From VRUE01 sp963837735 (GTDB lineage Bacteria; Actinomycetota; Thermoleophilia; Solirubrobacterales; 70-9): DNA of 64,000 nucleotides. Shown piece by piece: positions 28,996 through 37,338 of the stretch. The stretch lies in contig CAWIOM010000006.1 in the NCBI GenBank assembly GCA_963837735.1, forward strand, positions 1 through 64,000, given 5' to 3'. Position 1 is the first letter of the stretch, and the number at the start of each line of letters is the position of its first letter. The notes below the pieces were generated by a model that had not been told where the DNA came from, did not search any database, and saw only the letters and a list, made by a program, of their open reading frames with translations. The translations under genes and the position numbers were made by a program.

Positions 28996-29681
28996 TCGAC
29001 CTGGCCCTCCCCCTCGCTGCGCGAGCGGCCCTCGACGTCGTCCCACTCATGCAGCATCCGCTTCAGGCGGGCGACACCCTCGGGGGGGTGGGCGGCGACC
29101 TCGGCGGCCAGCTTCAGCGCCGCCTCCTCGGTCCCCGCCGCCGGGGCCACGCGGTTGACGAGGCCGAGGCGCAGGGCCTCGTCGGCGCCGACCGTGCGCG
29201 AGGACAGCAGCAGGTACTTGGCGGCGGCGAGGCCGCAGAGGGTGACCAGGCGAGCCGGGCCGACCGGGACGCCGAGCGCCGCACCCGGGAAGCGCATTCG
29301 CAGGTTGGCGCCGCCGACCCGCATGTCGCAGGCGATCGCGACCTCGGCGCCGCCGCCGACGACGTCGCCGTGGCAGACCGCAATCGTCGGCTTCGGGAAG
29401 CCGACGATTGCGTCGTAGACGTCAGCGAAGAGCCGCATCCGCCGGACCTTGCCCTCCTCGTCGAGCTGCTCCTTGATGTCGGCGCCCGCGGAGAGACCCA
29501 TGTGGTCGGAGGAGCTGAGAGCCAGCACCCGGACCGCTTCGTCGTCGCGGGCGACCGCGAGGTGCTCGAGCATCTCGACCAGCATCTGGGTGTCCATCGC
29601 GTTGCGGGCGTCGGGGCGCTGCAGACGCAGCACCGCAACCCCCTGCTCGCCGACCTCGTATGAAGTTCGCATCTCACTCAT
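28959..29681 (-). CDS. Enoyl-CoA hydratase/isomerase family protein
   Basis: A 240-residue crotonase-fold protein. Substrate and oxyanion loops: GLSAGADIKEQ near residue 65 and HGDVVGGGAEVAIACDMRVGG near residue 107. FPGAALGVPVGPARLV and GLVNRVAP follow. The two catalytic Glu of true hydratases are not both evident, so isomerase or other CoA roles are possible. ATG at 29681 overlaps the end of pth (29674) and gives the usual N-terminus; hence probable translational coupling to pth. Confidence 0.82.
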   Translation of the reverse strand: MSEMRTSYEVGEQGVAVLRLQRPDARNAMDTQMLVEMLEHLAVARDDEAVRVLALSSSDHMGLSAGADIKEQLDEEGKVRRMRLFADVYDAIVGFPKPTIAVCHGDVVGGGAEVAIACDMRVGGANLRMRFPGAALGVPVGPARLVTLCGLAAAKYLLLSSRTVGADEALRLGLVNRVAPAAGTEEAALKLAAEVAAHPPEGVARLKRMLHEWDDVEGRSRSEGEGQVEWQRSGPGLPGG

Positions 29682-30279
29682 CTGGCTGATCACCTTCGGA
29701 ACCTAGCCTTTCGACGAGCCGCTCGGTCTCGTCGGCGGCCGTGCCGATCAGCGCCGTTACCTCGTCACGGGACTCGCGGAAGCGGCCGAGCACGTGGGCG
29801 GAGACGATCTCCGGGTCGGTCGAGTCGGGGCGTCCGACCCCGACCCGCAGCCGCCAGAAATCAGAGCTCTTGAAGCCGGACCTGAGGCTCTTCAGTCCGT
29901 TGTGACCGGCCAGCCCCCCTCCAAACCTGGTTTCGACCTCGCCGAAGGGCAGGTCGATCTCGTCGTGGAGGACGACGACCCGGTCGAGCGGCACCTTGAG
30001 CGAGCCCCTGGCCGGGCCGGCGGAGCCGCCCGATTCGTTCATGAAGGTCTGCGGCAGGAGGATCGCCACCCGCGGCCCGCCCGGACCGGCGCGCCCTTCG
30101 GCGATCTCGCCGGCGAATTTCTTCCTCGCGCGCGGCAGGTCCCAGCGGCGGAGGAGCTCGGCGCCGACCTCGAAGCCGACGTTGTGGCGGGTGCCGGCGT
30201 ACTCCTTGCCGGGGTTGCCGAGGCCGACGATCAGGATTCGCTCGCCGGGATCCGAACCGCGGCGGCGAAGGAACGACAG
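29674..30279 (-). CDS. pth: Peptidyl-tRNA hydrolase
   Basis: A 201-residue enzyme that frees tRNA from dropped-off peptidyl-tRNA. The family N-terminus LIVGLGNPGKEYAGTRHNVG (Asn and catalytic His) is present in frame, followed by LPQTFMNESGG, VVVLHDEIDLPFGEV and GGGLAGHNGLKSL. No ATG, GTG or TTG precedes it in frame; a CTG at 30277-30279, 3 bases after the rplY stop, gives (M)SFLRRRGSDPGERILIVGL, like homologues. So I start it at CTG. Operon rplY-pth. Confidence 0.9.
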   Translation of the reverse strand: MSFLRRRGSDPGERILIVGLGNPGKEYAGTRHNVGFEVGAELLRRWDLPRARKKFAGEIAEGRAGPGGPRVAILLPQTFMNESGGSAGPARGSLKVPLDRVVVLHDEIDLPFGEVETRFGGGLAGHNGLKSLRSGFKSSDFWRLRVGVGRPDSTDPEIVSAHVLGRFRESRDEVTALIGTAADETERLVERLGSEGDQPDE

Positions 30280-30282
30280 GGC

Positions 30283-30984
30283 CTAGCCCTCGTCGGAGTC
30301 GCCGCCGGAGTCGCCGTCGCCATCGGAGGGCGCCGCGCCCTCCTCGCCCTCGGGCGCCTCGCCCTCCTCGCCGATGAGCTCAGTCTCCTCCTCGACGTCG
30401 GGCTCGGGCTCTTCCTCGACGCGCGGCGGCGAGAGGGTGGCGATGGTGACCTCCTCGGGATCCTCGGCGGCGAGGGTGACGCCGTCGGGAACCGGGACCG
30501 AGGAAAGCTGAAGCGTGTCGTTGATCTCCATCGCCGAGACGTCGGCGACGAGGCGCTCGGGGATCTCGGTGGGCAGCGCTTCGACGGTGACCTCGCGGGT
30601 GACATGCTCGAGCACGCCGCCCTCCTTGACGCCGGGCGCGTTGTCGGCGCCCTCGAGCTCGACCGCGACCTCGGCCTGGATCGCCTCGTCGAGCTTCACC
30701 TCCTGAAGGTCGATGTGCTCGAGGCTGCCGCGCACCGGGTGGAGCTGCTGCTCCTTGACGACGACCGGGACGCTGTTCGAGCCCTCGAGCTCGAGGTCGA
30801 AGAGCGCGGCGCCGCCGGAGAGCACGCCGCGGACGTCGCGCTCGGCGACCTGGAAGGCGCGGGCCTCCGAGCCGCCCGCGTAGACGACCCCCGGCACATA
30901 GCCGTCGCGGCGCAGGCGCCGGGAGGTTCGGGAGCCGAACTCCGTGCGGGGAGCGGCCTTCAGGGTTTCGCGGGAAGCTGCCAT
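30283..30984 (-). CDS. rplY: 50S ribosomal protein L25/general stress protein Ctc
   Basis: A 233-residue protein of the long (TL5/CTC) form. The N-terminal 5S rRNA-binding domain begins TLKAAPRTEFGSRTSRRLRR and DGYVPGVVYAG. A beta-rich C-terminal domain follows (VKLDEAIQAEVAVELEGADN, GVLEHVTREVTVEALP). The last 45 residues are an acidic Glu/Gly tail. Start ATG at 30984; the open frame upstream is antisense to the ABC1 kinase leader. First gene of rplY-pth. Confidence 0.93.
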   Translation of the reverse strand: MAASRETLKAAPRTEFGSRTSRRLRRDGYVPGVVYAGGSEARAFQVAERDVRGVLSGGAALFDLELEGSNSVPVVVKEQQLHPVRGSLEHIDLQEVKLDEAIQAEVAVELEGADNAPGVKEGGVLEHVTREVTVEALPTEIPERLVADVSAMEINDTLQLSSVPVPDGVTLAAEDPEEVTIATLSPPRVEEEPEPDVEEETELIGEEGEAPEGEEGAAPSDGDGDSGGDSDEG

Positions 30985-31057
30985 CGGACCGGAGAGGATA
31001 GAGAAACGCCCGCCGCAGGGCACCCCGGCGCCCGGCGCGCTGTGCCACCCTTTCCAG

Positions 31058-32476
31058 ATCGCAGACGACTCGAAGATTCCCAAGGGACGCGTACGGCGCT
31101 CGGCGAAGCTGGGCTCGATAGTCGGCGTCCAGGGCGCCCGCTACGCCGGCACCAAGGCGACCAACGTCGCCCGCTCCGAGGAGGGCAGCAAGGAGAAGCT
31201 CGAGCAGCGCCACCTGGAGACGGCGATCAAGATGGTCGGCGCACTCGGCCAGATGAAGGGCGCGGCGATGAAGCTGGGCCAGTTCGCCTCTTTCATCGAC
31301 ACCGAGTTCCTGCCTCCGGAGTACGCCGAGATCTACCAGGAGCAGCTCGCGAAACTGCGCACGGACGCGCCCTCGATGCCATGGGAGAAGGTCGTCGGGG
31401 TGCTCGAGGAGGAGTACGACGGCGAGCCGCTCTCGGAGATGTTCGCGGACTTCGAGGAGGAGGCCTTTGCCGCCGCCTCGATCGGCCAGGTGCACCGCGC
31501 CGAGCTGCTCGACGGGCGCCGTGTGGCGGTCAAGATCCAGTACCCGGGAATCGCCGAAGCGCTCGACGCCGACCTGCGCAACATGGGCACGATCGTCCGC
31601 CTCGCCCGCGCCCTCGCGCCCGGCCTGGACGCCAAGGCGATCGCCGGCGAGATCCGTGAGCGGATGATGGAGGAGCTCGACTACGAGTACGAGGCACAGA
31701 ACCAGCGCAGCTTCGCCCGCGCCTACCGCGACCACCCCTTCATCTACGTGCCGGAAGTGATCACGCGGCTCTCGCGGCGCCGGGTGCTGGTCACCGAGCT
31801 GGTCGAGGGGATCGGCTTCGAGCAGATCAAGGAGCTGCCCGACGAGGAGCGCAGCCGTTTCGGCGAGATCGTCTTCCGGGGCAGCTTCGGCTCGATCTAC
31901 CACCTCCAGCACTTCAACGCCGACCCCCACCCGGGCAATTACCTCCTGATGGCGGACGGCCGCGTCGCCTTCCTCGACTTCGGGATGACGAAGAAGCTCG
32001 ACCGCGAGCAGATCGAGCTCGAGCAGCGGGTGATCGACGCCGCGATCCGAGGCGAGCCCGAAGCGCTGCGGGAAGCTCTGCACGACCTCGGCTTCGTCAA
32101 GAACCCCTCGAAACTCGACGCCGAGCGGCTGATGGACCACCTGATGTCGATCTCCTCCTGGTACCTGGAGGATCGCGAGATCGAGATCAGCGCCCGCAGA
32201 GTGATGAAGATCATCGAGTCGACGAACGACCCGCGCTCCGAGTACTACGACCTGATGCGGCGCGAGTCGGTCCCCGCCGACGAGCTGATGGGCAGGCGGA
32301 TGGAAGTCGGAGTCGTCGCCGTGCTCGGCCAGCTGCGAGCGAAGCGCAACTGGTATCGGATCATGCGCGAGTGGGTCTACGCCGAGGAGCCGGCGACCGA
32401 GCTCGGCGAGCAGGAGTGGGACTACTTCGAGGGAAGAGGCCTGGTGCGTGTCCCGGGACTGGCGAGCAATGCTTGA
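31058..32476 (+). CDS. ABC1/AarF (UbiB-like) atypical kinase
   Basis: About 472 residues of the UbiB family, ancient protein-kinase-like ATPases linked to quinone or lipid biology. KxGQ motif in AAMKLGQFAS, Ala-rich loop AAASIGQVHRAEL, VAVKIQYPGI with the ATP-site Lys, catalytic loop HFNADPHPGNYLL and metal-binding FLDFGMTKK. The frame is open upstream to 30944 but that part is antisense to rplY. Homologues start at MADDxKIPxGR, which corresponds to an ATC codon at 31058-31060 here; either a rare start or a base error. Divergent from rplY. Confidence 0.88.
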   Translation: MADDSKIPKGRVRRSAKLGSIVGVQGARYAGTKATNVARSEEGSKEKLEQRHLETAIKMVGALGQMKGAAMKLGQFASFIDTEFLPPEYAEIYQEQLAKLRTDAPSMPWEKVVGVLEEEYDGEPLSEMFADFEEEAFAAASIGQVHRAELLDGRRVAVKIQYPGIAEALDADLRNMGTIVRLARALAPGLDAKAIAGEIRERMMEELDYEYEAQNQRSFARAYRDHPFIYVPEVITRLSRRRVLVTELVEGIGFEQIKELPDEERSRFGEIVFRGSFGSIYHLQHFNADPHPGNYLLMADGRVAFLDFGMTKKLDREQIELEQRVIDAAIRGEPEALREALHDLGFVKNPSKLDAERLMDHLMSISSWYLEDREIEISARRVMKIIESTNDPRSEYYDLMRRESVPADELMGRRMEVGVVAVLGQLRAKRNWYRIMREWVYAEEPATELGEQEWDYFEGRGLVRVPGLASNA

Positions 32477-32488
32477 GAGGAGTCGACG

Positions 32489-33352
32489 ATGAGCAGGATC
32501 CGACGTGGGTGGGCGCTGACCAAGAAGAGCTGGGGCCTCTTGAAGGGGCATCCCGAATTGATCCGCTTCCCCCTCTACGGCGCGGTGGCGACGGTGCTAC
32601 TGGCGATCGTCACGATCGGGCCCGGCCTCTACCTGTTCGAGCAGGAAGTGCTGGCGGGGGCGATCCCCGTGCTGGTGGTCGGCGTCTACGTGCTCAGCGT
32701 CGTCGGCGTCTACTTCAGCGTCGGCCTCGCAGCCGCAGCCGACATGATCTTCCGCGGCCAGGCGAACGTGACCGTCGCCGACGGCCTCGCAGTCGCCCGC
32801 AGCCGCTTCAGCCAGATCTGCGGCTGGGCCGCGATCAGCACCGCGATCAGCCTGCTGATGGGCCTGCTCGAGAACCAGGGCGGAATCGGCGGTCAGATCG
32901 CCGCCCGCCTGGTCGGCATGGCCTGGGCCCTGGTCACCTTCCTCGCCGTCCCGGTGATCGCGATCGAGGGGACCGGCGCCTTGACGACGCTGAAGCGGTC
33001 GGCCTCGATCTTCCGCCAGCGCTGGGGCCAGCAGATCACCGGCAACATCGCGATCGGCGGGGCGGTCGGGCTGCTCGGTGTCCTGCCCTCGGCGCTGCTG
33101 ATCGGGGTCGGCGTCGCGATCTGGTCCTCGGCCGCTTTCGCCGGCGCCCTGCTGGTGATCGTCGGGGCGATCGGGCTGGCTGTCGCGCTGCTGATCTCGA
33201 AGGCGCTGAGCGGGATCTTCGGCGTCGCCCTCTACCGCTACGCGACCGAAGGCGAGGCCGTCGGCGGCTTCACCGCAGAGGAGCTCGAGTCCGCCGTGAA
33301 GACCAAGAAGGGCCGCGGCGCCGGCCCCGCGCAGACGCCGGGCACGATCTAG
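32489..33352 (+). CDS. DUF6159-like membrane protein
   Basis: A 287-residue protein with six or so membrane spans. The N-terminus RRGWALTKKSWGLLKGHPEL and the mid-part LKRSASIFRQRWGQQITGNI match the DUF6159 family of unknown function. It lies 12 bases after the ABC1 kinase and is likely in its operon, which suggests a shared membrane-lipid role (inference). Confidence 0.8.
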   Translation: MSRIRRGWALTKKSWGLLKGHPELIRFPLYGAVATVLLAIVTIGPGLYLFEQEVLAGAIPVLVVGVYVLSVVGVYFSVGLAAAADMIFRGQANVTVADGLAVARSRFSQICGWAAISTAISLLMGLLENQGGIGGQIAARLVGMAWALVTFLAVPVIAIEGTGALTTLKRSASIFRQRWGQQITGNIAIGGAVGLLGVLPSALLIGVGVAIWSSAAFAGALLVIVGAIGLAVALLISKALSGIFGVALYRYATEGEAVGGFTAEELESAVKTKKGRGAGPAQTPGTI

Positions 33353-33369
33353 CGGCGGCACCCGATCGG

Positions 33370-33780
33370 GTGGAGGCGACGACGCCAGAGCGGGCCGCGG
33401 TCCTCTACGACCGCGATTGCGGCTTTTGCCGCTGGGCCCTGGACAAGGTCCTCGCCTGGGACCGCGGCCGGCTGCGACCGGTCGAGATCCAGAGCGCGGA
33501 GGGGCAGGCGCTGCTCTCCGCGGCCGGCGTTCCCGAGGCGCAGCGGCTCGAGTCCTGGCACCTGGCGCTGCCGTCGGGCGAGCTGCTCTCCGCCGGAGCC
33601 GCCGCGCCGCCATTGGCGGCCCTGCTGCCCGCCGGGCGGCCGCTGGCGGCGACCCTGGGGCGCTTCCCGCGCCTGACCGAGCGCTCCTACCGCTGGGTCG
33701 CCGGCCACCGCGAGCTTCTCGCCCGTCTGCTGCGCATCGACGCGACCTGCGCGATCCGGCCCCCAACAGGCGCCGACTGA
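33370..33780 (+). CDS. DCC-family thiol-disulfide oxidoreductase-like protein (DUF393)
   Basis: A 136-residue protein with the DUF393 signature YDRDCGFC (CxxC-like DCxxC) in the first 25 residues, then WHLALPSGELLSAGAA and a C-terminal helical part. Members are named predicted thiol-disulphide oxidoreductases; redox activity is rarely shown. GTG start at 33370, 17 bases after the DUF6159 gene. Its stop lies inside a perfect palindrome. Confidence 0.8.
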   Translation: MEATTPERAAVLYDRDCGFCRWALDKVLAWDRGRLRPVEIQSAEGQALLSAAGVPEAQRLESWHLALPSGELLSAGAAAPPLAALLPAGRPLAATLGRFPRLTERSYRWVAGHRELLARLLRIDATCAIRPPTGAD

Positions 33781-33821
33781 TGAGTTAGGGGGTCCATGGA
33801 CCCCCTAACTCATCAGTCGGC
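33772..33821. terminator. 50-base perfect palindrome at convergent gene ends
   Basis: Two perfect 25-base arms meet between 33796 and 33797 with no spacer (central CCATGG). It contains the stop codons of both converging genes (TGA 33778-33780 on plus; TAG 33805-33807 on minus). It probably folds as a long hairpin terminator for both transcripts. No U-tract. Confidence 0.7.
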
Positions 33822-34537
33822 CGAAGAGGCGGGGGTCGTTGGAGCAGATGCCGTCGACGCCTCGGTCGACCAGCTTCTGCATGCGGGGCAGGTCGTCGAC
33901 GGTCCAGGCGATCAGCTCGACCCGGGCGAGCTTGGTGATCCGGGCGAGCCGGGCGCTGACCAGCGGGTGGTAGACCCACATCGCCTCGACGCCGAACTTG
34001 GGCAGTTTCTCGGCGGCGAGGCCGGGCAGGCGCTGGCGCATGACGGCAAGCGCCGCCAGCATCGGCGCCTTCGCCCAGCGCTTCGAGGCCCAGTCCTTGG
34101 TCACTTTCGGATAGGTCCAGCCGCGGCGCAGCGCCGGGTTCAACTCGAGGATGCGGCCCAGCGTGTAGAGCTCCATCGTCGAGACCATCGCCCGGCCGAC
34201 CAGGTCGCGCTCCTGCAGGGCCGCGACGATCTCCCCCTCGCGCCCGGGCAGCTTGATGTCGAGGTCGATCTCGACCCTGTCGAGCGGCGGCTCGAGGAAG
34301 GCGTCGAGGGCCTCGGTCAGCGCCAGCGGCGTGCGCCGCTCGGCGTCGTGCCAGTCGTGGGCGACGACCAGCGGCGCCCGCTCCTCCACGGGCAGATGCG
34401 AGTCGGGCAGCCAGAGGACGTCGAGCTCGATCGTGTCCACCCCCGCCTCGACCGCCGCCCGAAAGCTCTCCAGCGTGTTGCCCGGCGCGATCGCATCGGC
34501 GCCCTTGTGCCCGACGCAGCCGCAGCCGCCCGCTCAA
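33805..34537 (-). CDS. Glycerophosphodiester phosphodiesterase (frameshifted near start)
   Basis: About 243 residues of a GDPD TIM-barrel enzyme that splits glycerophosphodiesters to glycerol-3-phosphate. In frame from GHKGADAIAPGNTLESFRAA (the His and Glu-Asn motif), IELDVLWLPDSHLPV, VVAHDW, then EIDLDIKLPG and WTVDDLPRMQKLVDRGVDGI. No start codon precedes this in frame; a TTG overlapping the prs stop (TTGA at 34534-34537) lies in the next frame, giving MSGRLRLR just before. A one-base loss near 34512 explains it. Co-transcribed with prs. Confidence 0.78.
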
Positions 34538-35568
34538 AAAAGTTGGTTCTCGCCGGCGAAGATCTCGGAGACCGAGTCGTCGGTGAAGATGCGGCGGATC
34601 GAGTCGGCGAAGGTGCTGGCGGTGGAGAGGACCTTGATGTTGGGAGGTGCGCCCTCGCGCAGGGGGAGCGTGTCTGTGACGACGATCTGCTCGATTCCCG
34701 ACTTCTCGTAGGCGAGCCGCTCGTAGGCGGGGCCGGAGAAGACGCCGTGGGTGGCGCAGGCGATCACCCGTGCGGCGCCCTCGTCGAGCACGGTCTGGGC
34801 GGCGGCGCAGAGCGTTCCGGCGGTGTCGATCATGTCGTCGACGAGGACCGCGGTCTTGCCCTTGACGTCGCCGACCACGTAGCCGATCTCGGCGACCTGC
34901 TGGGCGGGCCGCTCCTTCTCCATCACCGCCCAGTGGGTGCCGACGCGGCGGGCGAAGTTGCGGGCCGTCTTCACCCGGCCGGCGTCCGGGGAGACGATCA
35001 CCAGCTCGTCGGTGATGTGCTGGTCGGCGAACCACTGGGTCAGCATCGGCATCGCCGTCATGTGGTCGACCGGAACGTGGAAGAAGCCCTGGACCTGGCC
35101 GGCGTGGAGGTCCATGGTGAGGACGCGGTCGACGCCGACGCCCTCGAGGCACTTGGCGACGATGCGGGCGGTGATCGGCTCTCGGGGAGCCGACTTCTTG
35201 TCCTGGCGGGCGTAGCCGTACCAGGGCATGACGGCGATGATCCGGTGGGCGGAGGCGCCCTGGGCGGCGTCGGCCATGGTCAGCAGCTCGACCAGGGCGT
35301 CGTTCGGAGTCATCTCGGTCTGCTCATTGGCGCAGGTCGACTGGACGAGGAAGACGTCGGCGCCGCGAATCGACTCCTCGTAGCGGCAGTAGACCTCGCC
35401 GTTGGCGAAGGTCTTCAGCGTCACCTGGCCGAGGTCGAGTTCGAGCTTGCCGGCGACCTTGGCGGCGAGCTCGCCGGAGCTGCGGCCGCCGAAGACCATC
35501 AGCCGCTTCGAGTAGTCGTGGGGGATGGCGGTCGGCGCCGCCTCCGGTCGTTGCTCGATCGTGCTCAC
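34534..35568 (-). CDS. prs: Ribose-phosphate pyrophosphokinase
   Basis: A 344-residue PRPP synthase for nucleotide, His and Trp synthesis. N-terminal GRSSGELAAKVAGKLELDLG and RYEESIRGADVFLVQST; Mg/ATP site MPWYGYARQDKKSAPREPIT; signature VLTMDLHAGQVQGFF; ribose-5-phosphate loop ending VDDMIDTAGT; SPDAGRVKTA. ATG-TGA overlap with glmU (4 bases), hence a glmU-prs operon, as in other Actinobacteria. Confidence 0.97.
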   Translation of the reverse strand: MSTIEQRPEAAPTAIPHDYSKRLMVFGGRSSGELAAKVAGKLELDLGQVTLKTFANGEVYCRYEESIRGADVFLVQSTCANEQTEMTPNDALVELLTMADAAQGASAHRIIAVMPWYGYARQDKKSAPREPITARIVAKCLEGVGVDRVLTMDLHAGQVQGFFHVPVDHMTAMPMLTQWFADQHITDELVIVSPDAGRVKTARNFARRVGTHWAVMEKERPAQQVAEIGYVVGDVKGKTAVLVDDMIDTAGTLCAAAQTVLDEGAARVIACATHGVFSGPAYERLAYEKSGIEQIVVTDTLPLREGAPPNIKVLSTASTFADSIRRIFTDDSVSEIFAGENQLF

Positions 35569-36956
35569 GAGTTGTCTTCCTTTGATTCCGCGGCCTTTCG
35601 GTCCGCGAATCCCTCGATGTTCCTCTGGTCGTTCTGACTCACAGCTAGTGCCCCGTCCGGAACGTCCTCTCGAACCACCGTTCCAGCGCCAGTGTAGGCG
35701 GAGTCGCCGACTTCTACCGGGGCGATCAGCATCGTGTCAACTCCTATGCGGGTGCCGGCGCCGATCACAGTCCGGTGCTTGCGGAAACCGTCGTAGTTGG
35801 CGGTGATCGTGCCGGCGCCCAGATTGCTGCCGGGGCCGACGTCGGCATCGCCGACATAGGCCAGGTGGGGGACCTTCGAGCCCTCGCCGATCCGCGAGTT
35901 CTTGACCTCGACGAAGGCGCCGGCCTTGGCGCCGGCCTCGAGGTTGGCGCCGGGTCGCAGGTAGGCGAAGGGGCCGACGTCGCAGCCGTCCAACACCTCG
36001 CACTGGACCAGGAAAGAGTGCGGGACGGAGACGCCGGCGCCGAGCACCGTGTCGGTGAGCGTCGTCAGCGGGCCGACGACCGAGCCGGCGCCGACGGCGG
36101 TCGCGCCGCGCAGGCTGGAGCCGGGCTCGATGCGGGCGTCGGCGGCGATCTGGACGCCGGCGTCGACCCAGGTCGAGGCGGGGTCGACGACGGAGACGCC
36201 GGCGAGCATGTGGGCGTCGAGGATGCGGCGGCGGGCGATCGCCTCGACCGCCGCCAGCTCCCGCCGGTTGTTGACGCCCATCGTCACGGCGAGGTCGTCG
36301 GTGAGGTGGCCGGCGACGCCGTGGCCCGCCTCGCGCAGGGCCGAGAAGACGTCGGTCAGGTAGTACTCGCGCTGGGCGTTCTCGTTGGAGAGGCCCTCCA
36401 GGGCGGCGGCAAGCGGGCCGGCCTCAAAGGCGTAGGAGCCGGCGTTGATCTCGCGGATCGCCAGCTCGCCGGGATCGGCATCGCCGGCAGCTTTTGCCTC
36501 GACGACCCGCACCACCTCGCCGTCGTCCCCGCGGACGACACGGCCGTAGGAGCCGGGGTCCTCGAGCTCGATCGTCAGCATCGTCCCCGCCGCGCCCGCG
36601 GCCGCATGTGCGTCGAGCAGACCGGAGACGTTCTTCCCGGAGATCAGCGGGTGGTCTCCGGAGAGGACGACGACCGTCTCCGCTTCGCGGATCAGCGGCA
36701 GGGCGGCACGGACGGCGCCGCCGGTTCCGTCGGCCTCCGGCTGGACGACGGTCTCGGTGCCCTCGGGCAGGCCGGCGGAGATGTCGTGGCCCGGCGAGAC
36801 GATCGCCGCGACCCGGTCGGCCCCGGCCTCGCGGGCGGCGAGGACCGGCCAGGCGACCATCGCCCGGCCGCAGACGGGGTGCAGCATCTTCGGCGTCGCC
36901 GAGCGCATGCGGGTACCGGCGCCGGCCGCCATCACCAGGACCAATGGAGAACTCAC
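35565..36956 (-). CDS. glmU: Bifunctional GlmU (UDP-GlcNAc pyrophosphorylase/GlcN-1-P acetyltransferase)
   Basis: About 463 residues. The first half is a nucleotidyltransferase (LVLVMAAGAGTRMRSATPKM, then HPVCGRAM). The second half is a left-handed beta-helix acetyltransferase (SSLRGATAVGAGSVVGP, ANYDGFRKHRTVIGAGTRIG). The enzyme makes UDP-GlcNAc for cell wall. Start chosen is GTG at 36956 (VSSPLVLVM); the frame is open to 37019. A strong nested hairpin lies 23 bases upstream (36979-37094). Confidence 0.97.
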   Translation of the reverse strand: MSSPLVLVMAAGAGTRMRSATPKMLHPVCGRAMVAWPVLAAREAGADRVAAIVSPGHDISAGLPEGTETVVQPEADGTGGAVRAALPLIREAETVVVLSGDHPLISGKNVSGLLDAHAAAGAAGTMLTIELEDPGSYGRVVRGDDGEVVRVVEAKAAGDADPGELAIREINAGSYAFEAGPLAAALEGLSNENAQREYYLTDVFSALREAGHGVAGHLTDDLAVTMGVNNRRELAAVEAIARRRILDAHMLAGVSVVDPASTWVDAGVQIAADARIEPGSSLRGATAVGAGSVVGPLTTLTDTVLGAGVSVPHSFLVQCEVLDGCDVGPFAYLRPGANLEAGAKAGAFVEVKNSRIGEGSKVPHLAYVGDADVGPGSNLGAGTITANYDGFRKHRTVIGAGTRIGVDTMLIAPVEVGDSAYTGAGTVVREDVPDGALAVSQNDQRNIEGFADRKAAESKEDNS

Positions 36957-37338
36957 CGCTAGATCGTAGTGGTGGAGGAGAGAGGAGGGGCACCCTTCCG
37001 CTTGCTGGGTTTTCGCCACCAGCGAGCTCCGCCACTCGCTGAGTGGACGAGGCGAAAAGCAGACGCCGCGCGCTCCAGGGTGCCCCTCCTCTCTTCACGA
37101 GCGCTTACACCGCGAAGGTCACCCGGCCTGCGGCGGACCCGGTCTTGAGCCCAGCCACCGGGCTTCGGCCCCTCCCGGTCATCAGCATTGCGAGGGAACA
37201 GCCGGAGCGGCGCGTGGATAGCGGCGGGCACTCCTGGGGCAGCGCGGCGTCAATTTTGCGCTCGACCATCGAGAGAGAAGCGGGCGCCGGTGCGAAAGAT
37301 CGAGCGAGCGGAAGGAGGCCCGCCGCTCATGCGCGGCG
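36957..37338. other. glmU upstream region
   Basis: This 382-base stretch between the HdeD-like gene and glmU has no convincing gene. Its glmU-proximal third is a structured inverted repeat (separate entry). The remainder is GC-rich without recognisable tRNA or riboswitch; a glmU promoter should be here but I cannot place it. Confidence 0.4.
36979..37094. repeat. 116-base nested hairpin upstream of glmU
   Basis: Three nested inverted repeats. Outer arms 36979-36996 and 37077-37094 (18 perfect pairs). Middle arms TTTTCGCC 37010-37017 and GGCGAAAA 37051-37058. Inner arms CAGCGAG 37020-37026 and CTCGCTG 37035-37041. The result is a rod 23 bases before the glmU start. It might be a 5'-UTR element of glmU, a small RNA or a degenerate mobile hairpin. 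Confidence 0.6.

Noticed and set aside
33785..35152. 455-codon minus-strand frame across GDPD and prs
   Set aside because: Out-of-frame Arg-rich shadow of two real genes; only its first codons near 34537 may belong to the GDPD start.
36957..37338. c-di-AMP, TPP, FMN or cobalamin riboswitch upstream of glmU
   Set aside because: None of the conserved core motifs of these classes could be found on either strand.
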